Source: DATAES01 sp963721305
Lineage (GTDB): Bacteria; Actinomycetota; Acidimicrobiia; Acidimicrobiales; JACDCH01
Reading direction: 5' to 3'
Assembly (NCBI GenBank): GCA_963721305.1
Contig: CAVRIR010000005.1
Span: 806,001-870,000 of the forward strand
Length of the DNA stretch: 64,000 nucleotides
Part shown: positions 17,549-25,737 of the stretch, one piece after another
Position numbering within the stretch: the first letter of the stretch is position 1
How the letters are laid out: every line of letters starts with the position of its first letter
Made by a program: the position numbers and the translations under genes
Notes under the pieces: model-generated
Database searches by the model: none
The model's input: the letters and a program-made list of their open reading frames with translations, nothing else
Told to the model about the DNA's origin: nothing

Positions 17549-19148
17549 TTAGGTCGAAACCGTCTCGGACTCGCTCTCCCGGGACGATGCCACGTCGATG
17601 CCGCTGCCACTGAAGCCGGCCGGCGTCGAGTAGCTCATTCCGTAACCGAACTCCATGTGATAGGCGGGCGTGCCGTGCTCGTGGATGTCCAGACCCTCGA
17701 GCTCGCCTTCCTTCGACAGCCGCAGGTTGTACGTGCCGGGGAACTGCCTGATGATCCAGAACATCAGCAGGGCGAAGCCACCGACGAGGAGGACGCAGGT
17801 CGCGCTCCCGATGAACTGCGCTTTGAGCTGGTCCCACGAGTGGTCGCCGTAGAACAGGCCGGTGACCACATGGGTCGTGTCGGTGCCGGTCGGCGTCGGG
17901 ACGCCGTACTTGCCGGCACCGAACAGCCCGAGGCTCAACGTTCCCCAGATGCCGGCGAACATGTGCACCGCGACGGCACCGATCGGGTCGTCCCAACGTC
18001 GGTGCTCCATGAAGTCGACACCCAAGGGCACGACGATGCCGGCGATGGCGCCGATCATGATCGCACCGAACGGTGACACCCAGTAGCACGGGCACGTGAT
18101 CGCAACGAGACCGCCGAGGAAGCCGTTCACGGCCATGCCGAGGTCCCACTTCTTCGATCTCGGATAGACGAACAGCACCGCGACCAGACCTGCAGCGCAT
18201 GCCGCGAGCGTGGTGTTCGCCGCGACCCGGCCGATGCCTTCGAAGTCGAGGGCCGAGAGCGTCGAGCCCGGGTTGAAGCCGTACCAGCCGAACCACAGGA
18301 TGACGCCGCCGATGGCACCGAGACCGACGTCGTGGGCCGGCATTGGGCCGCCGCCGTCGCGCTTGAACTTCCGCCCGATGCGTGGCCCGAGGACGATGCA
18401 CCCGGCGAGTGCGATGACACCGCCGACCGTGTGGACGACGGTCGAGCCTGCGAAGTCACGGAAGACCACGCCGCCGTCGTTGTTCACGAAGCCGGCGAAC
18501 CAGCCCATCGTGTTGCCGAGCCAGCCGCCCGGACCCCACACCCAGTGACCGAACACCGGGTAGATGAGCCCGGACACGACGATGCTGTAGATGATGTCGC
18601 CCTTGAAGCTGGTGCGACCGACCATCGCGCCGGTGGTCACGGTCGATGCGGTGTCGGCGAACGCGAACTGGAACAGGAAGAACGCGAGGAACGCCACACC
18701 GGTCGAGCCGTAGGTCGACGGCGTGCTGTGCAGGAAGAAGTACTGGTGGCCGATGAAGCCGTTGCCCGATCCCGAACTGGAACGCGAAGCCGATCGCCCA
18801 GTACAGGAGGCCGCACACGCAGGTGTCGAAAACGCACGACATCAACGCGTTCACCGGCTCTCTCGACCGGGCGAACCCCGCTTCGAGAGCCATGAAGCCC
18901 GCCTGCATGAAGAACACGAGGAACGCGGTGACGAGCACCCACGTCGTGTTCACGGCGCTGACGACTGAATCCGTCGAGACCGCGGCGTCCTGCAACGGTG
19001 TTGCACCTGCCGCGGTCTCGAAGAACCAGGCGAAGCCCTTGATCGCTACCAAGAGGGATGCGATCCCGAGCATCTTCCCACCGAGGAGGACCACGAACTG
19101 CTGGCGGACCTCCCTCTCCTTGAATCGCTTCAGCGATCTTTTTCTCAT
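17549..19148 (-). pseudogene. amtB: Ammonium transporter AmtB (first copy), one frameshift
   Basis: The first part reads TTWVLVTAFLVFFMQAGFMA, then LEAGFARSREPVNALM, then LLYWAIGFAFQFGIG. The second, in another frame, reads GFIGHQYFFLHSTPSTYGST, then VAFLAFFLFQFAFADTASTV, and continues through the 11-helix Amt fold to the C-terminus. The switch is at about 18770 and is explained by one extra base. Conserved pore motifs (ADTAST, GxxAHxxGG-like STVVHTVGG, GFNPGS) are intact. It heads the amtB-glnB-glnD operon. The single indel in a well-conserved gene may be a sequencing artefact. Confidence 0.88.
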
Positions 19149-19172
19149 GGCAGAGGAACGTAAGAATCAGAT

Positions 19173-19199
19173 GTTTCACGGCTATGTGTGCATCGTTAC
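19173..19199 (-). promoter_or_regulatory. Possible GlnR-type half-sites upstream of amtB
   Basis: On the minus strand GTAAC and GAAAC half-sites are spaced 22 bp start to start, two helical turns, just upstream of amtB. Actinobacterial GlnR boxes are built from gTnAc and GaAAc half-sites with 11-bp periodicity. The middle half-site is not conserved, so this is weak. A similar pair precedes the second amtB. Confidence 0.3.
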
Positions 19200-19262
19200 A
19201 GCCGTAGGACCGTTCTCTGACTTGTTTCTGACCTGTCTGACCGGTCGGCGGGAAACCCTTGG

Positions 19263-20075
19263 TCAGTCCTGGTGATGGCTGGCGTCGTGGGGATGCACGT
19301 GGATCACGCCGCCGTGGTGGTGGCTGTGGTCGTGGATCAGGTTCACGGACAGCAGCAGGTCACGATCACCGAGCAGCTCGGCCGGTGATGCGGTCGCGAT
19401 GATGCGATGGTCCTCCGAGAAGACCGCGCAGCGATCCGCCAGCAGTTCCAGTGTGTCGAGATCATGTGTCGCGAGGACGATCGTCTTGCCTGCGGCGTTC
19501 AGCTCGACGATGAGCTCGATGAGCCATTGCTGCGTGCGCGGGTCGAGTGCGGCAGTCGGTTCGTCGAACAGCAGCACCTCGGGGTTCATGACGAGCACGG
19601 ACGCGATCGCGACTCGCTTCTTCTCGCCTCCCGAGAGCTGATACGGCGCACGGTCAGCGAGCTCCTCGATGTCGAGCATGGCCAGGGTGTCCTCGATTCG
19701 AACCGCGGTCGCCGCTCGGTCGAGTCCGAGCGACAGCGGGCCGAACGCGATCTCTTCGCGCACGGTGGGCGAGAACACTTGCGCGTCGCTGTTCTGGAAG
19801 ACGAACCCGACGCGCGACCGGAAGCCGCGGTTGAACTCCTCGTCCTCGAGATGATCTTCGGTGACGTCCGCATCGAACGCGCGGTACGTACCGCTGTCGG
19901 GGAACACCAAGCCGTCGAGGAGCTTGAGCAGGGTCGACTTCCCACACCCGTTCGCACCGACGAGCGCAACCTTCTCTCCCGGCTCGATCGACAGCGTCAC
20001 GTCGACCAGCGCGGGAAACCGGTCGAGGTACGAGTAGGCGACGTGCTGGACGTCGAGCAGCGCGTCAGAGGACAC
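19263..20075 (-). CDS. cbiO: ECF nickel/cobalt transporter ATPase
   Basis: The 270-aa ABC ATPase has Walker A GANGCGKSTLL, Q-loop VFQNSDAQVFS, signature LSGGEKKR, Walker B EVLLFDEPTAALD and the switch His (ATHDLD). The C-terminus is a His-rich tail (HDHSHHHGGVIHVHPHD) typical of nickel- or cobalt-handling proteins. It energises the CbiM-CbiQ membrane module and overlaps the end of cbiQ by 11 bases in the same operon. Confidence 0.94.
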   Translation of the reverse strand: MSSDALLDVQHVAYSYLDRFPALVDVTLSIEPGEKVALVGANGCGKSTLLKLLDGLVFPDSGTYRAFDADVTEDHLEDEEFNRGFRSRVGFVFQNSDAQVFSPTVREEIAFGPLSLGLDRAATAVRIEDTLAMLDIEELADRAPYQLSGGEKKRVAIASVLVMNPEVLLFDEPTAALDPRTQQWLIELIVELNAAGKTIVLATHDLDTLELLADRCAVFSEDHRIIATASPAELLGDRDLLLSVNLIHDHSHHHGGVIHVHPHDASHHQD

Positions 20076-21000
20076 GATCGAGCCCGAGGAGCACGACGAT
20101 CGTCGCCGCCGTGGCGAACATCCAGGCGATGTCGACGGCCCTCACGGTGAAGGCTTGGAGCGATCGAGCGTCGCCGGTGTAGCCGCGCGACACCATCGCC
20201 ATGTGGACTTCCTCGGACAGCGCATGGGTCTTGCCGAACAACGCGCCGGCGCTCGCGGCGACGAACGCTCGGCCCGATCGAACCTCGGTGGGTGCTCCGG
20301 CCGAACGAGCGCGGCGCGCCTCGTACATGTCGGTCACCGACGTCAGAAGATGGAACACGTATCGATAGGCCATGCCCAAGACGAGGATGAAGATGCGCGG
20401 AACGAACAAGGACCGCAACGCGGCGAGCAGCTTCGTCCACGAGGTTGTCAGCGTGAGCAGTACGACGAGCGAGATCGACGTTGCGACACGCGTGACGATG
20501 AGCGCGGCGCTGGTCATCCCTTGCGATGTCATGCCCACCGGATGTCCGAACCACGTGCCGAGGGGCACGACGATCTCGCCGGGAGTGACGACGTTGAGCG
20601 TCGCCGGTAGCACGACGATGCCGGTGAAGATCGGCACGAACAACCACACCCGCTTGACGAAGAAGGGCAGCGGGATCTTCGACCGCAGCGCGAGTGGGAG
20701 CGTGGACAGGTACGCGATCACGAGCACTGGAACGCTGTGCACCAGCGATACGGCGATCAGGAGAGCGAGGATCGTGAGGACCTTCACCCGCGCGTCGAGA
20801 CGCTGCAACAGCCCCGGCCGTCCGGCGGTGTCCTCGGCGAACATCGCTTGTCGCAGCACGCCGGCGACCCCATCGAGCGTCTTCGCCACGAAGCTGCCGC
20901 GGCGGCGGAGGCCGCTGCAGCCGCAGGGACACAGGCCGACTTCGCGGGCGAGCAACCAGTCGGGTGTCGCCGGACGCGCCGTTGGTTGCGTCGCGGTCAC
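20065..21000 (-). CDS. cbiQ: ECF nickel/cobalt transporter transmembrane T component
   Basis: The product is 311 aa. The GTG start overlaps the cbiM stop (GTGA). After a hydrophilic N-terminus with a CPCGC motif (possible metal site) come GVLRQAMFAEDTAG and LLQRLDARVKVLTILALLIA, the usual CbiQ entry, followed by about six membrane segments. A coupling-helix motif (YEARRARSAG) with the partner motif SEEVHMAMVSRGYTGDAR, the two A-R-G signatures, contacts the ATPases. Confidence 0.93.
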   Translation of the reverse strand: MTATQPTARPATPDWLLAREVGLCPCGCSGLRRRGSFVAKTLDGVAGVLRQAMFAEDTAGRPGLLQRLDARVKVLTILALLIAVSLVHSVPVLVIAYLSTLPLALRSKIPLPFFVKRVWLFVPIFTGIVVLPATLNVVTPGEIVVPLGTWFGHPVGMTSQGMTSAALIVTRVATSISLVVLLTLTTSWTKLLAALRSLFVPRIFILVLGMAYRYVFHLLTSVTDMYEARRARSAGAPTEVRSGRAFVAASAGALFGKTHALSEEVHMAMVSRGYTGDARSLQAFTVRAVDIAWMFATAATIVVLLGLDRVL

Positions 21001-22050
21001 GCCGACACCTTCCGCTCGCGCCTGACCAGCTGCGCAACCTTGACGCACACGAGCAGCACGAGCCCGATCATCGCGATGCCGAAGAGCGCCGAAACGACGT
21101 AGCCGATGTTCGGATGGGCGTCGCCGGAGAAGTCGTAGCTGTCGAACAGCGCGTGGTGCCAGAAGCCGGCGTAGTGCTGCAGACCGTGCGGAACGGCGTC
21201 GAGGTGGTACTTCTGCAGGTCGAGATCGCTCGGTGCCTCCTCGCCGAACGCTCCACCCTGCGCGAGCAGTCCGAGCGGCGTGAGCAGCACCATCGATGCC
21301 GAGCCCGATCCAGGCCCAGCGCCAGCCGAGCCGTCGAACCGGCACCCGGCCGTCATCTCCTTCGGGCACCTCGGCGTGGTTGATGCGCAGCACGGGAAGG
21401 TTGGCGCGCTGCAGGTATGCGATGACCCCGGCCGTGAGGGCAGCCTCGACGACACCGGCGACGAGGAGATGAGCGGCGAGCATCGCGGGGATCGTCTGGG
21501 CGAGGTGGAAGGGCGCGTAGAGCGGGGTGCCGTGCGCGTCCTCGAAGAGCTCCGGTTGCACGCCGAGCTCGATCGCCGCGCACAGAGCGGCGACGTTCAA
21601 ACCGACGTACGCACCGATGCCTCCCGCGACCGCTCGCCGCGAGGAGGTCAACGAGACGTTGCGGGTGAGCAACCGGTAGACGGCGTAGCCGACCATCGGC
21701 ATGACGAATGCCATGTTGAAGCAGTTGGCGCCGTACGCGAGCACGCCCCCGTCACCGAAGAACAAGGCCTGGATCAGCAGTGCTGTGCTCACGGCGATCA
21801 CCGCCGCCCACGGTCCGAGCAGCACCGCGACCAGCACGGCGCCGACCGCGTGCGCGGTCGTCCCGTCCGGGATCGGGACGTTGAACATCATGACGAGGAA
21901 GCAGTAGGCGGAGCCGAGCGCGAGCAGCGGGACGTAGCGGCTCTTGACGACCTTCTTCACCTGGCGACCCGCCGTGTACCAGGCAGGGACCATGGCGGCA
22001 CCGAACGTCGCGCAGGTCTGCGGACTCAGGTAGCCGTCAGGGATGTGCAT
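20997..22050 (-). pseudogene. cbiM: ECF nickel/cobalt transporter substrate-binding component, one frameshift
   Basis: MHIPDGYLSPQTCATFGAAM places the N-terminal Met-His of CbiM, where His2 and the N-terminal amine bind Ni or Co. Helices continue normally to LPVLRINHAEVP and RLGWRWAWIGLG. Near 21295 the reading shifts to a frame that continues SASMVLLTPLGLLAQGGAFG, then GFWHHALFDSYDF, and ends VCVKVAQLVRRERKVSA, the fused CbiN-like C-terminal part. No domain is lost, so the single indel may be an assembly error. The gene is divergent from a Fur-type regulator with two operator-like palindromes between. Confidence 0.88.
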
Positions 22051-22076
22051 GCATCGACCTCGCGCACCCTCTCCAA

Positions 22077-22093
22077 TTGCGATTCAGTCGCAA
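22077..22093. promoter_or_regulatory. Nur-box-like operator 1
   Basis: The 17 bases TTGCGATTCAGTCGCAA form a perfect 6-5-6 palindrome. This fits the published Streptomyces Nur consensus layout (TTGC..-N5-..GCAA). It lies 27 bp upstream of the cbiM start and 67 bp from the regulator start. I infer binding by the divergently encoded Fur-family protein with nickel as co-repressor. Confidence 0.7.
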
Positions 22094-22113
22094 CGAGGCG
22101 GACTCTAAGCTTG

Positions 22114-22130
22114 TTGCGATCCAACTGCAA
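22114..22130. promoter_or_regulatory. Nur-box-like operator 2
   Basis: The 17 bases TTGCGATCCAACTGCAA give a second 6-5-6 inverted repeat with the same TTGC and GCAA ends, offset 37 bp from operator 1. It is closer to the regulator gene (start at 22160), so it probably mediates autoregulation. Confidence 0.65.
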
Positions 22131-22159
22131 CAGCGGATCGCGGGCGTACAGTCGCGACC

Positions 22160-22609
22160 GTGCACGATCAGTACGAGCACACGCTGGCCGAGATCCGGGC
22201 ACAAGGCGGCCGGGTCACACCAGCCAGAAAGGCAGTGCTCGAGGCGATCCTCAACGCCGGTGAGCACCACTTCACGGCCGCCGAGATCTTCGACGCGGTC
22301 GAGAACGCAGATCCCCGCCCCGACCGCGCGACCGTGTACCGAACCCTCGAGCTGCTCACCGAGCTCGGCGTGCTGACGCCGTTGCAGCTCGACGCCGACG
22401 CGGTCGTCTACCACCGCACCGATCATCGCCACGGCCATCTCGTGTGCGACGGGTGCGGCGACATCGTCGAGCTACCGCGCACTGCGCTCACGACCCTCGC
22501 CCGCAAGGTGCAGCACGACACTGGATTCGTCATCGACACCGATCGCGTCGCGATCGCCGGCGTCTGCGCAACGTGCGCGAGCGCGACTGGGCGCCGACCG
22601 GCCCAGTGA
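22160..22609 (+). CDS. nur: Fur-family metal regulator, probably nickel-responsive Nur
   Basis: The product is 149 aa with a GTG start. The winged-helix domain reads GGRVTPARKAVLEAILNAGE, then HHFTAAEIFDAV, then DRATVYRTLELLTELGVL. The dimerisation domain has HRTDHRHGHLVCDGCGDIVE with several His ligands and a CxxC pair, and a second CATC pair at the C-terminus for structural zinc. The family includes Fur, Zur and Nur. Position beside cbiMQO and the TTGC-type operators points to nickel/cobalt homeostasis rather than iron. Confidence 0.85.
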   Translation: MHDQYEHTLAEIRAQGGRVTPARKAVLEAILNAGEHHFTAAEIFDAVENADPRPDRATVYRTLELLTELGVLTPLQLDADAVVYHRTDHRHGHLVCDGCGDIVELPRTALTTLARKVQHDTGFVIDTDRVAIAGVCATCASATGRRPAQ

Positions 22610-22633
22610 CCGCACCCACCGCGGCCTAGATGT

Positions 22634-22684
22634 CGAATGTTGGATGGAAACGGGCGCCATGGCGCCCGTTTCTCCCCCGAGTTC
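22634..22684 (-). repeat. 51-bp palindromic repeat, copy 2
   Basis: This is inverted relative to copies 1 and 3. The 26-bp core (22647-22672) is a perfect palindrome with arms GAAACGGGCGCCA. Compared with copy 1 the T and A of the stem have changed to G and C on both sides, so pairing is preserved. It sits between the Fur-family gene and a downstream small membrane protein gene. Confidence 0.85.
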
Positions 22685-22705
22685 ACCCGCGATCACAATC
22701 GGTCG

Positions 22706-23104
22706 GTGCTACCGATCACCTGGGACTCGGTCAGGCTCTTCATCCATGTCACCGCCGCAACCATCTGGGTCGGCGGTCAGTTGACGTTGGCCGGACTCGT
22801 TCCGGGGTTGCGAAAGCTCTCGCCCGATGCCCCAAGGGCGGTCGCACGACGGTTCAACCAGATCGCGTGGCCGGCGTTCGGCGTGCTCGTCGCCAGCGGC
22901 ATCTGGAACGTGATGGCGGTGTCACCGGCGTGGGACAGCGCGTACGGCAAGACGCTCGGCGTGAAGATCGTCGTCGTCGCCGTGTCGGGGACGGCTGCGT
23001 TTCTCCACAGCATCGCCCGATCGCGGCGCGGTCTCGCGATCCTCGGCGCGCTGTCGGGACTCGCGGCGTTGACCGCGCTGTTCCTCGGCGTCCAGCTCGA
23101 TTGA
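22706..23104 (+). CDS. CopD-like small integral membrane protein
   Basis: The product is 132 aa from a GTG start. An upstream in-frame TTG would lie inside the repeat element and is less likely. Four hydrophobic segments are visible: LFIHVTAATIWVGGQLTLA, FGVLVASGIWNVMAV, LGVKIVVVAVSGTAAFLH and LAILGALSGLAALTALFLG. The IHVTAATIWVGG helix with its His resembles CopD/DUF2269-type cytochrome-like proteins linked to copper handling. The metal role is inference only. Confidence 0.75.
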   Translation: MLPITWDSVRLFIHVTAATIWVGGQLTLAGLVPGLRKLSPDAPRAVARRFNQIAWPAFGVLVASGIWNVMAVSPAWDSAYGKTLGVKIVVVAVSGTAAFLHSIARSRRGLAILGALSGLAALTALFLGVQLD

Positions 23105-23116
23105 CGCGTCAGGACG

Positions 23117-23854
23117 TCATGCAGCCTGGCGGCCGAGCACGACGCTCACTTGATCCGCGAGCGTGACTGCGAGCATCCGAGCTTCGATCGAGACGCCGCG
23201 ACCCGGAGTGGGCAGGAGCACGAACCGGCCGACGATCTGATCCTGCACGATCACCGGCACCTCGACGCCTTCGTGCGGCAGCTCGAAGCCTTGCTTCGTG
23301 TACTGGATGACGTTCGTGCCGGTTATCAGCCCTGTCTGCTCGAGCCGCGCATACGTACCGTCGAACGGGGGGAGCTCGTAGGTGCACCGATGCAGGCCGA
23401 GTGTCTCCGTGAGCTCGGCGCTCACGGCCGAGATCACATCCTCGACCGCCTCGCCGTCGGCCGCGAGGCGAGCGACCCGATGGACGCTCTTCAGCTCGCG
23501 CCTGCTGCCCGGGACGGCGCGCCGGATGCGATCCGCCCGCAGGACGACCTCCCCCATCGCGAGACCGACGAGCAACAAGAGGATCGTCGCCTCGACGTCG
23601 GTGGCGCTGTTGATCTTCAGCGAGCTGTACGGCTGCGTGTAGAAGAAATCGAACGAGACCGCTGCCGCGAGTGCCGACACGGCCCCGGCGATCCGCCCGC
23701 CGATCACCGCGCCGAGCAACACGAAGAAAACGAGGATGAGCACCGCGTTCACCTGCGAGAAGTGATCTCTGATCGCCACCAGCGCCGCGCCCGCGCCGAT
23801 CGCGCCGATCGCTCCCACCGAGGCACCGATACCTACACGTCCATCGCTGGTCAT
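23117..23854 (-). CDS. DUF4118 membrane protein with GAF-like domain
   Basis: The 245-aa product has four closely spaced N-terminal helices (about residues 8-105) including FDFFYTQPYSSLKINSATDV, the KdpD-type DUF4118 sensor-membrane signature. A cytoplasmic GAF-like domain follows (VEDVISAVSAELTETLGLHR, then EVPVIVQDQIVGRFVLLP). No kinase domain follows. It looks like a free-standing copy of the KdpD membrane-plus-GAF region and lies close to the kdp operon, so a role in K+ or turgor signalling is possible but unproven. Confidence 0.82.
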   Translation of the reverse strand: MTSDGRVGIGASVGAIGAIGAGAALVAIRDHFSQVNAVLILVFFVLLGAVIGGRIAGAVSALAAAVSFDFFYTQPYSSLKINSATDVEATILLLLVGLAMGEVVLRADRIRRAVPGSRRELKSVHRVARLAADGEAVEDVISAVSAELTETLGLHRCTYELPPFDGTYARLEQTGLITGTNVIQYTKQGFELPHEGVEVPVIVQDQIVGRFVLLPTPGRGVSIEARMLAVTLADQVSVVLGRQAA

Positions 23855-23960
23855 GGTGCTGTTGTAAACCCGTGATCGCGGGCGCGGTCGCGGCTTTGCT
23901 CGTTCTTTGCACGCCGCGTCCGTTCTTAACGGCTTCTTCGCGTTCTCTTCGCGCTCGAGG

Positions 23961-24254
23961 TCAGCAGACGGTGAAGAGGGCGAAGCCCTGATCGAAGCCC
24001 TTCAGATCCGACTCGACGGTTTGCGCGCCGGCATGACCGTCTGACAGACCCTCACCGCGCCCGTCCATCATGATCAGCCGAGCGAAGTTCGGGACGCGCT
24101 CGACGATCTCGCGGTACCAAGGAAGCTTCTCACTCATCCCGACGTGGCCGATCATCCCGGTCACCACCAACACATCGACCGGCGCGTCGCCGTACACCAC
24201 ATACGCGATATCGAGGCCGTCGCTGTCCGCGCAACCAAATCGCGGCGCGGTCAT
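23961..24254 (-). pseudogene. Truncated alpha/beta-hydrolase N-terminus
   Basis: The 97-aa product reads LDIAYVVYGDAPVDVLVVTG, then MIGHVGMSEKLPWYREI, then FARLIMMDGRGEGLSDGH. This matches the first strands of alpha/beta hydrolases of the type fused to adenylate cyclases or PAS domains. The sequence stops before the nucleophile elbow, so no catalytic Ser or His is present. It is probably a gene remnant. Confidence 0.5.
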
Positions 24255-24333
24255 CGCCGCAGTCTCGCACTCACTTGCCGGAGGACGCTGGCAGCCCCGG
24301 ACCTCGGGAGCTGCCGACTTAGGCTCTCGCTTC

Positions 24334-24990
24334 GTGACTGGGGCACACGACACATTCAACGCTCTCGACGAACCCTGGCGCGTCGCGCTGAGCGAGGCGT
24401 GGCAGTCGTGGTGCTCCGGATCGGCGGGCGTGGGCGCAGTGATCGCTGACGAAGCGGGCAATCTCGTCAGTGTCGGCAGGAACAGGATGATCGAACCGCG
24501 CCGCGAACCCGGAGTGCTGGCGTCGACGGCGCTCGCGCATGCCGAGATGAATGCGCTCGCGCTGTTGCGCGTGGGTCCCTCGCAAGGCCTGACGCTGTCG
24601 ACGACCTTCGAGCCGTGCCTGATGTGTGCCAGCGCGATCGTGCAGTTCCACATCCCCCGCGTTCGCTACGCCGCGGCGGACCCGGTGTTCGACGGCCTGC
24701 ACGACTGGTTCGCGGACTTCCCGTTCGCGCAGCGACGGCTACCCGAGCGCGAGGAGCTCGGAGGTCGCATCGGAGCATTCGCTCACGTGCTGCACGTGTC
24801 CTGGTTGGCCGTCTACGTGTCACCCGACAACGAAGTCATGGATGCGCACCGCCGGCTGCGGCCCGAGCATCTCGCCGTCGCCCACGACCTCGTGAAGGAC
24901 GAAGGTCTCGCGGTGGTCGCCCGCGACGGCGGCGAGGTGGTCGACGCGCTCACCGCGCTGTGGCCGTCCTTGGACTGGCTGCCGTCATAG
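24334..24990 (+). CDS. Zinc-dependent nucleoside/cytidine deaminase family protein
   Basis: The product is 218 aa from a GTG start. The zinc site is plain: LAHAEMNALALL (His ligand and catalytic Glu) and TTFEPCLMCASAIV (PCxxC, two Cys ligands). This is the CMP/dCMP deaminase-like fold, as in TadA, GuaD and similar enzymes. The C-terminal ~70 residues are extra compared with TadA. The substrate is unassigned. It converges on kdpE with a hairpin between them. Confidence 0.85.
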   Translation: MTGAHDTFNALDEPWRVALSEAWQSWCSGSAGVGAVIADEAGNLVSVGRNRMIEPRREPGVLASTALAHAEMNALALLRVGPSQGLTLSTTFEPCLMCASAIVQFHIPRVRYAAADPVFDGLHDWFADFPFAQRRLPEREELGGRIGAFAHVLHVSWLAVYVSPDNEVMDAHRRLRPEHLAVAHDLVKDEGLAVVARDGGEVVDALTALWPSLDWLPS

Positions 24991-24996
24991 CTCGAG

Positions 24997-25046
24997 CGTT
25001 CTGGCGTCAGATCCGGCGGATATCCGCCGCCGTCGACGCCAGAACG
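24997..25046. terminator. Bidirectional hairpin between convergent genes
   Basis: A 12-bp inverted repeat (CGTTCTGGCGTC and GACGCCAGAACG) encloses an inner 14-bp palindrome (GGCGGATATCCGCC at 25015-25028). It lies exactly between the convergent deaminase and kdpE stops. No T run follows, as is common for actinobacterial terminators. Confidence 0.6.
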
Positions 25047-25059
25047 GCTGAGAATGCCG

Positions 25060-25737
25060 TCAGGGGCGAAAGCGGTAGCCCATGCCCGGTTCTGTGATGA
25101 AGTAGCGCGGCTGTGACGGAACGGGCTCGAGCTTGCGCCGGAGAGCGGCCAGGTACACGCGCAGGTACTCCGTCTCCGTCTGGTACTGCGGTCCCCACAC
25201 CTCCTGCAGCAACTGCCGTTGCGAGACCAACTTGCCCTGGTTCCGCACGAGCACCTCGAGCACGTTCCATTCGGTCGGCGTGAGCCGCACGGCGTCGCCG
25301 TGGACGAGCACCTCCTTGGCGGCGAGGTCGATGCGGAAGTCGTCGGTCTCGATCACCGGCTCCTCGCTGGCGGCCGTCGGTCGATGGCGCAACGCGGCAC
25401 GTATGCGGGCGAGCAACTCGTTCATGCTGAAGGGCTTGGTGACGTAGTCGTCCGCGCCACTGTCGAGCGCGGCCACCTTGGCGTCGTCGAGATCACGAGC
25501 GGACAGCACGATCACCGGCACCGACGTCCAGGCCCGCAACCCGCTCAGCACCTCGAGGCCGTCCATGTCCGGCAACCCGAGGTCGAGGACGATCACGTCC
25601 GGAGTCGTCGTCGCCGCCTTTGCCAGCCCGGCCGCGCCGGTTGCCGCCGCGTCGACCTCGTAGCCCATGGCACGAAGGCTGACGCCCATCGCCTTGACGA
25701 ACGGCGCCTCGTCGTCGATCAGGAGGAGCCGACTCAT
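25060..25737 (-). CDS. kdpE: KDP operon response regulator
   Basis: The 225-aa OmpR-type regulator has acidic pocket LLLIDDEAPF, phospho-acceptor Asp52 in VIVLDLGLPDMDG, VLSARD and YVTKPFSMNEL. The C-terminal winged helix (LTPTEWNVLEVLVRNQGKLV) ends in the KdpE-like YFITEPGMGYRFRP. It overlaps kdpD by four bases and should activate kdpFABC under K+ limitation. Confidence 0.95.
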   Translation of the reverse strand: MSRLLLIDDEAPFVKAMGVSLRAMGYEVDAAATGAAGLAKAATTTPDVIVLDLGLPDMDGLEVLSGLRAWTSVPVIVLSARDLDDAKVAALDSGADDYVTKPFSMNELLARIRAALRHRPTAASEEPVIETDDFRIDLAAKEVLVHGDAVRLTPTEWNVLEVLVRNQGKLVSQRQLLQEVWGPQYQTETEYLRVYLAALRRKLEPVPSQPRYFITEPGMGYRFRP

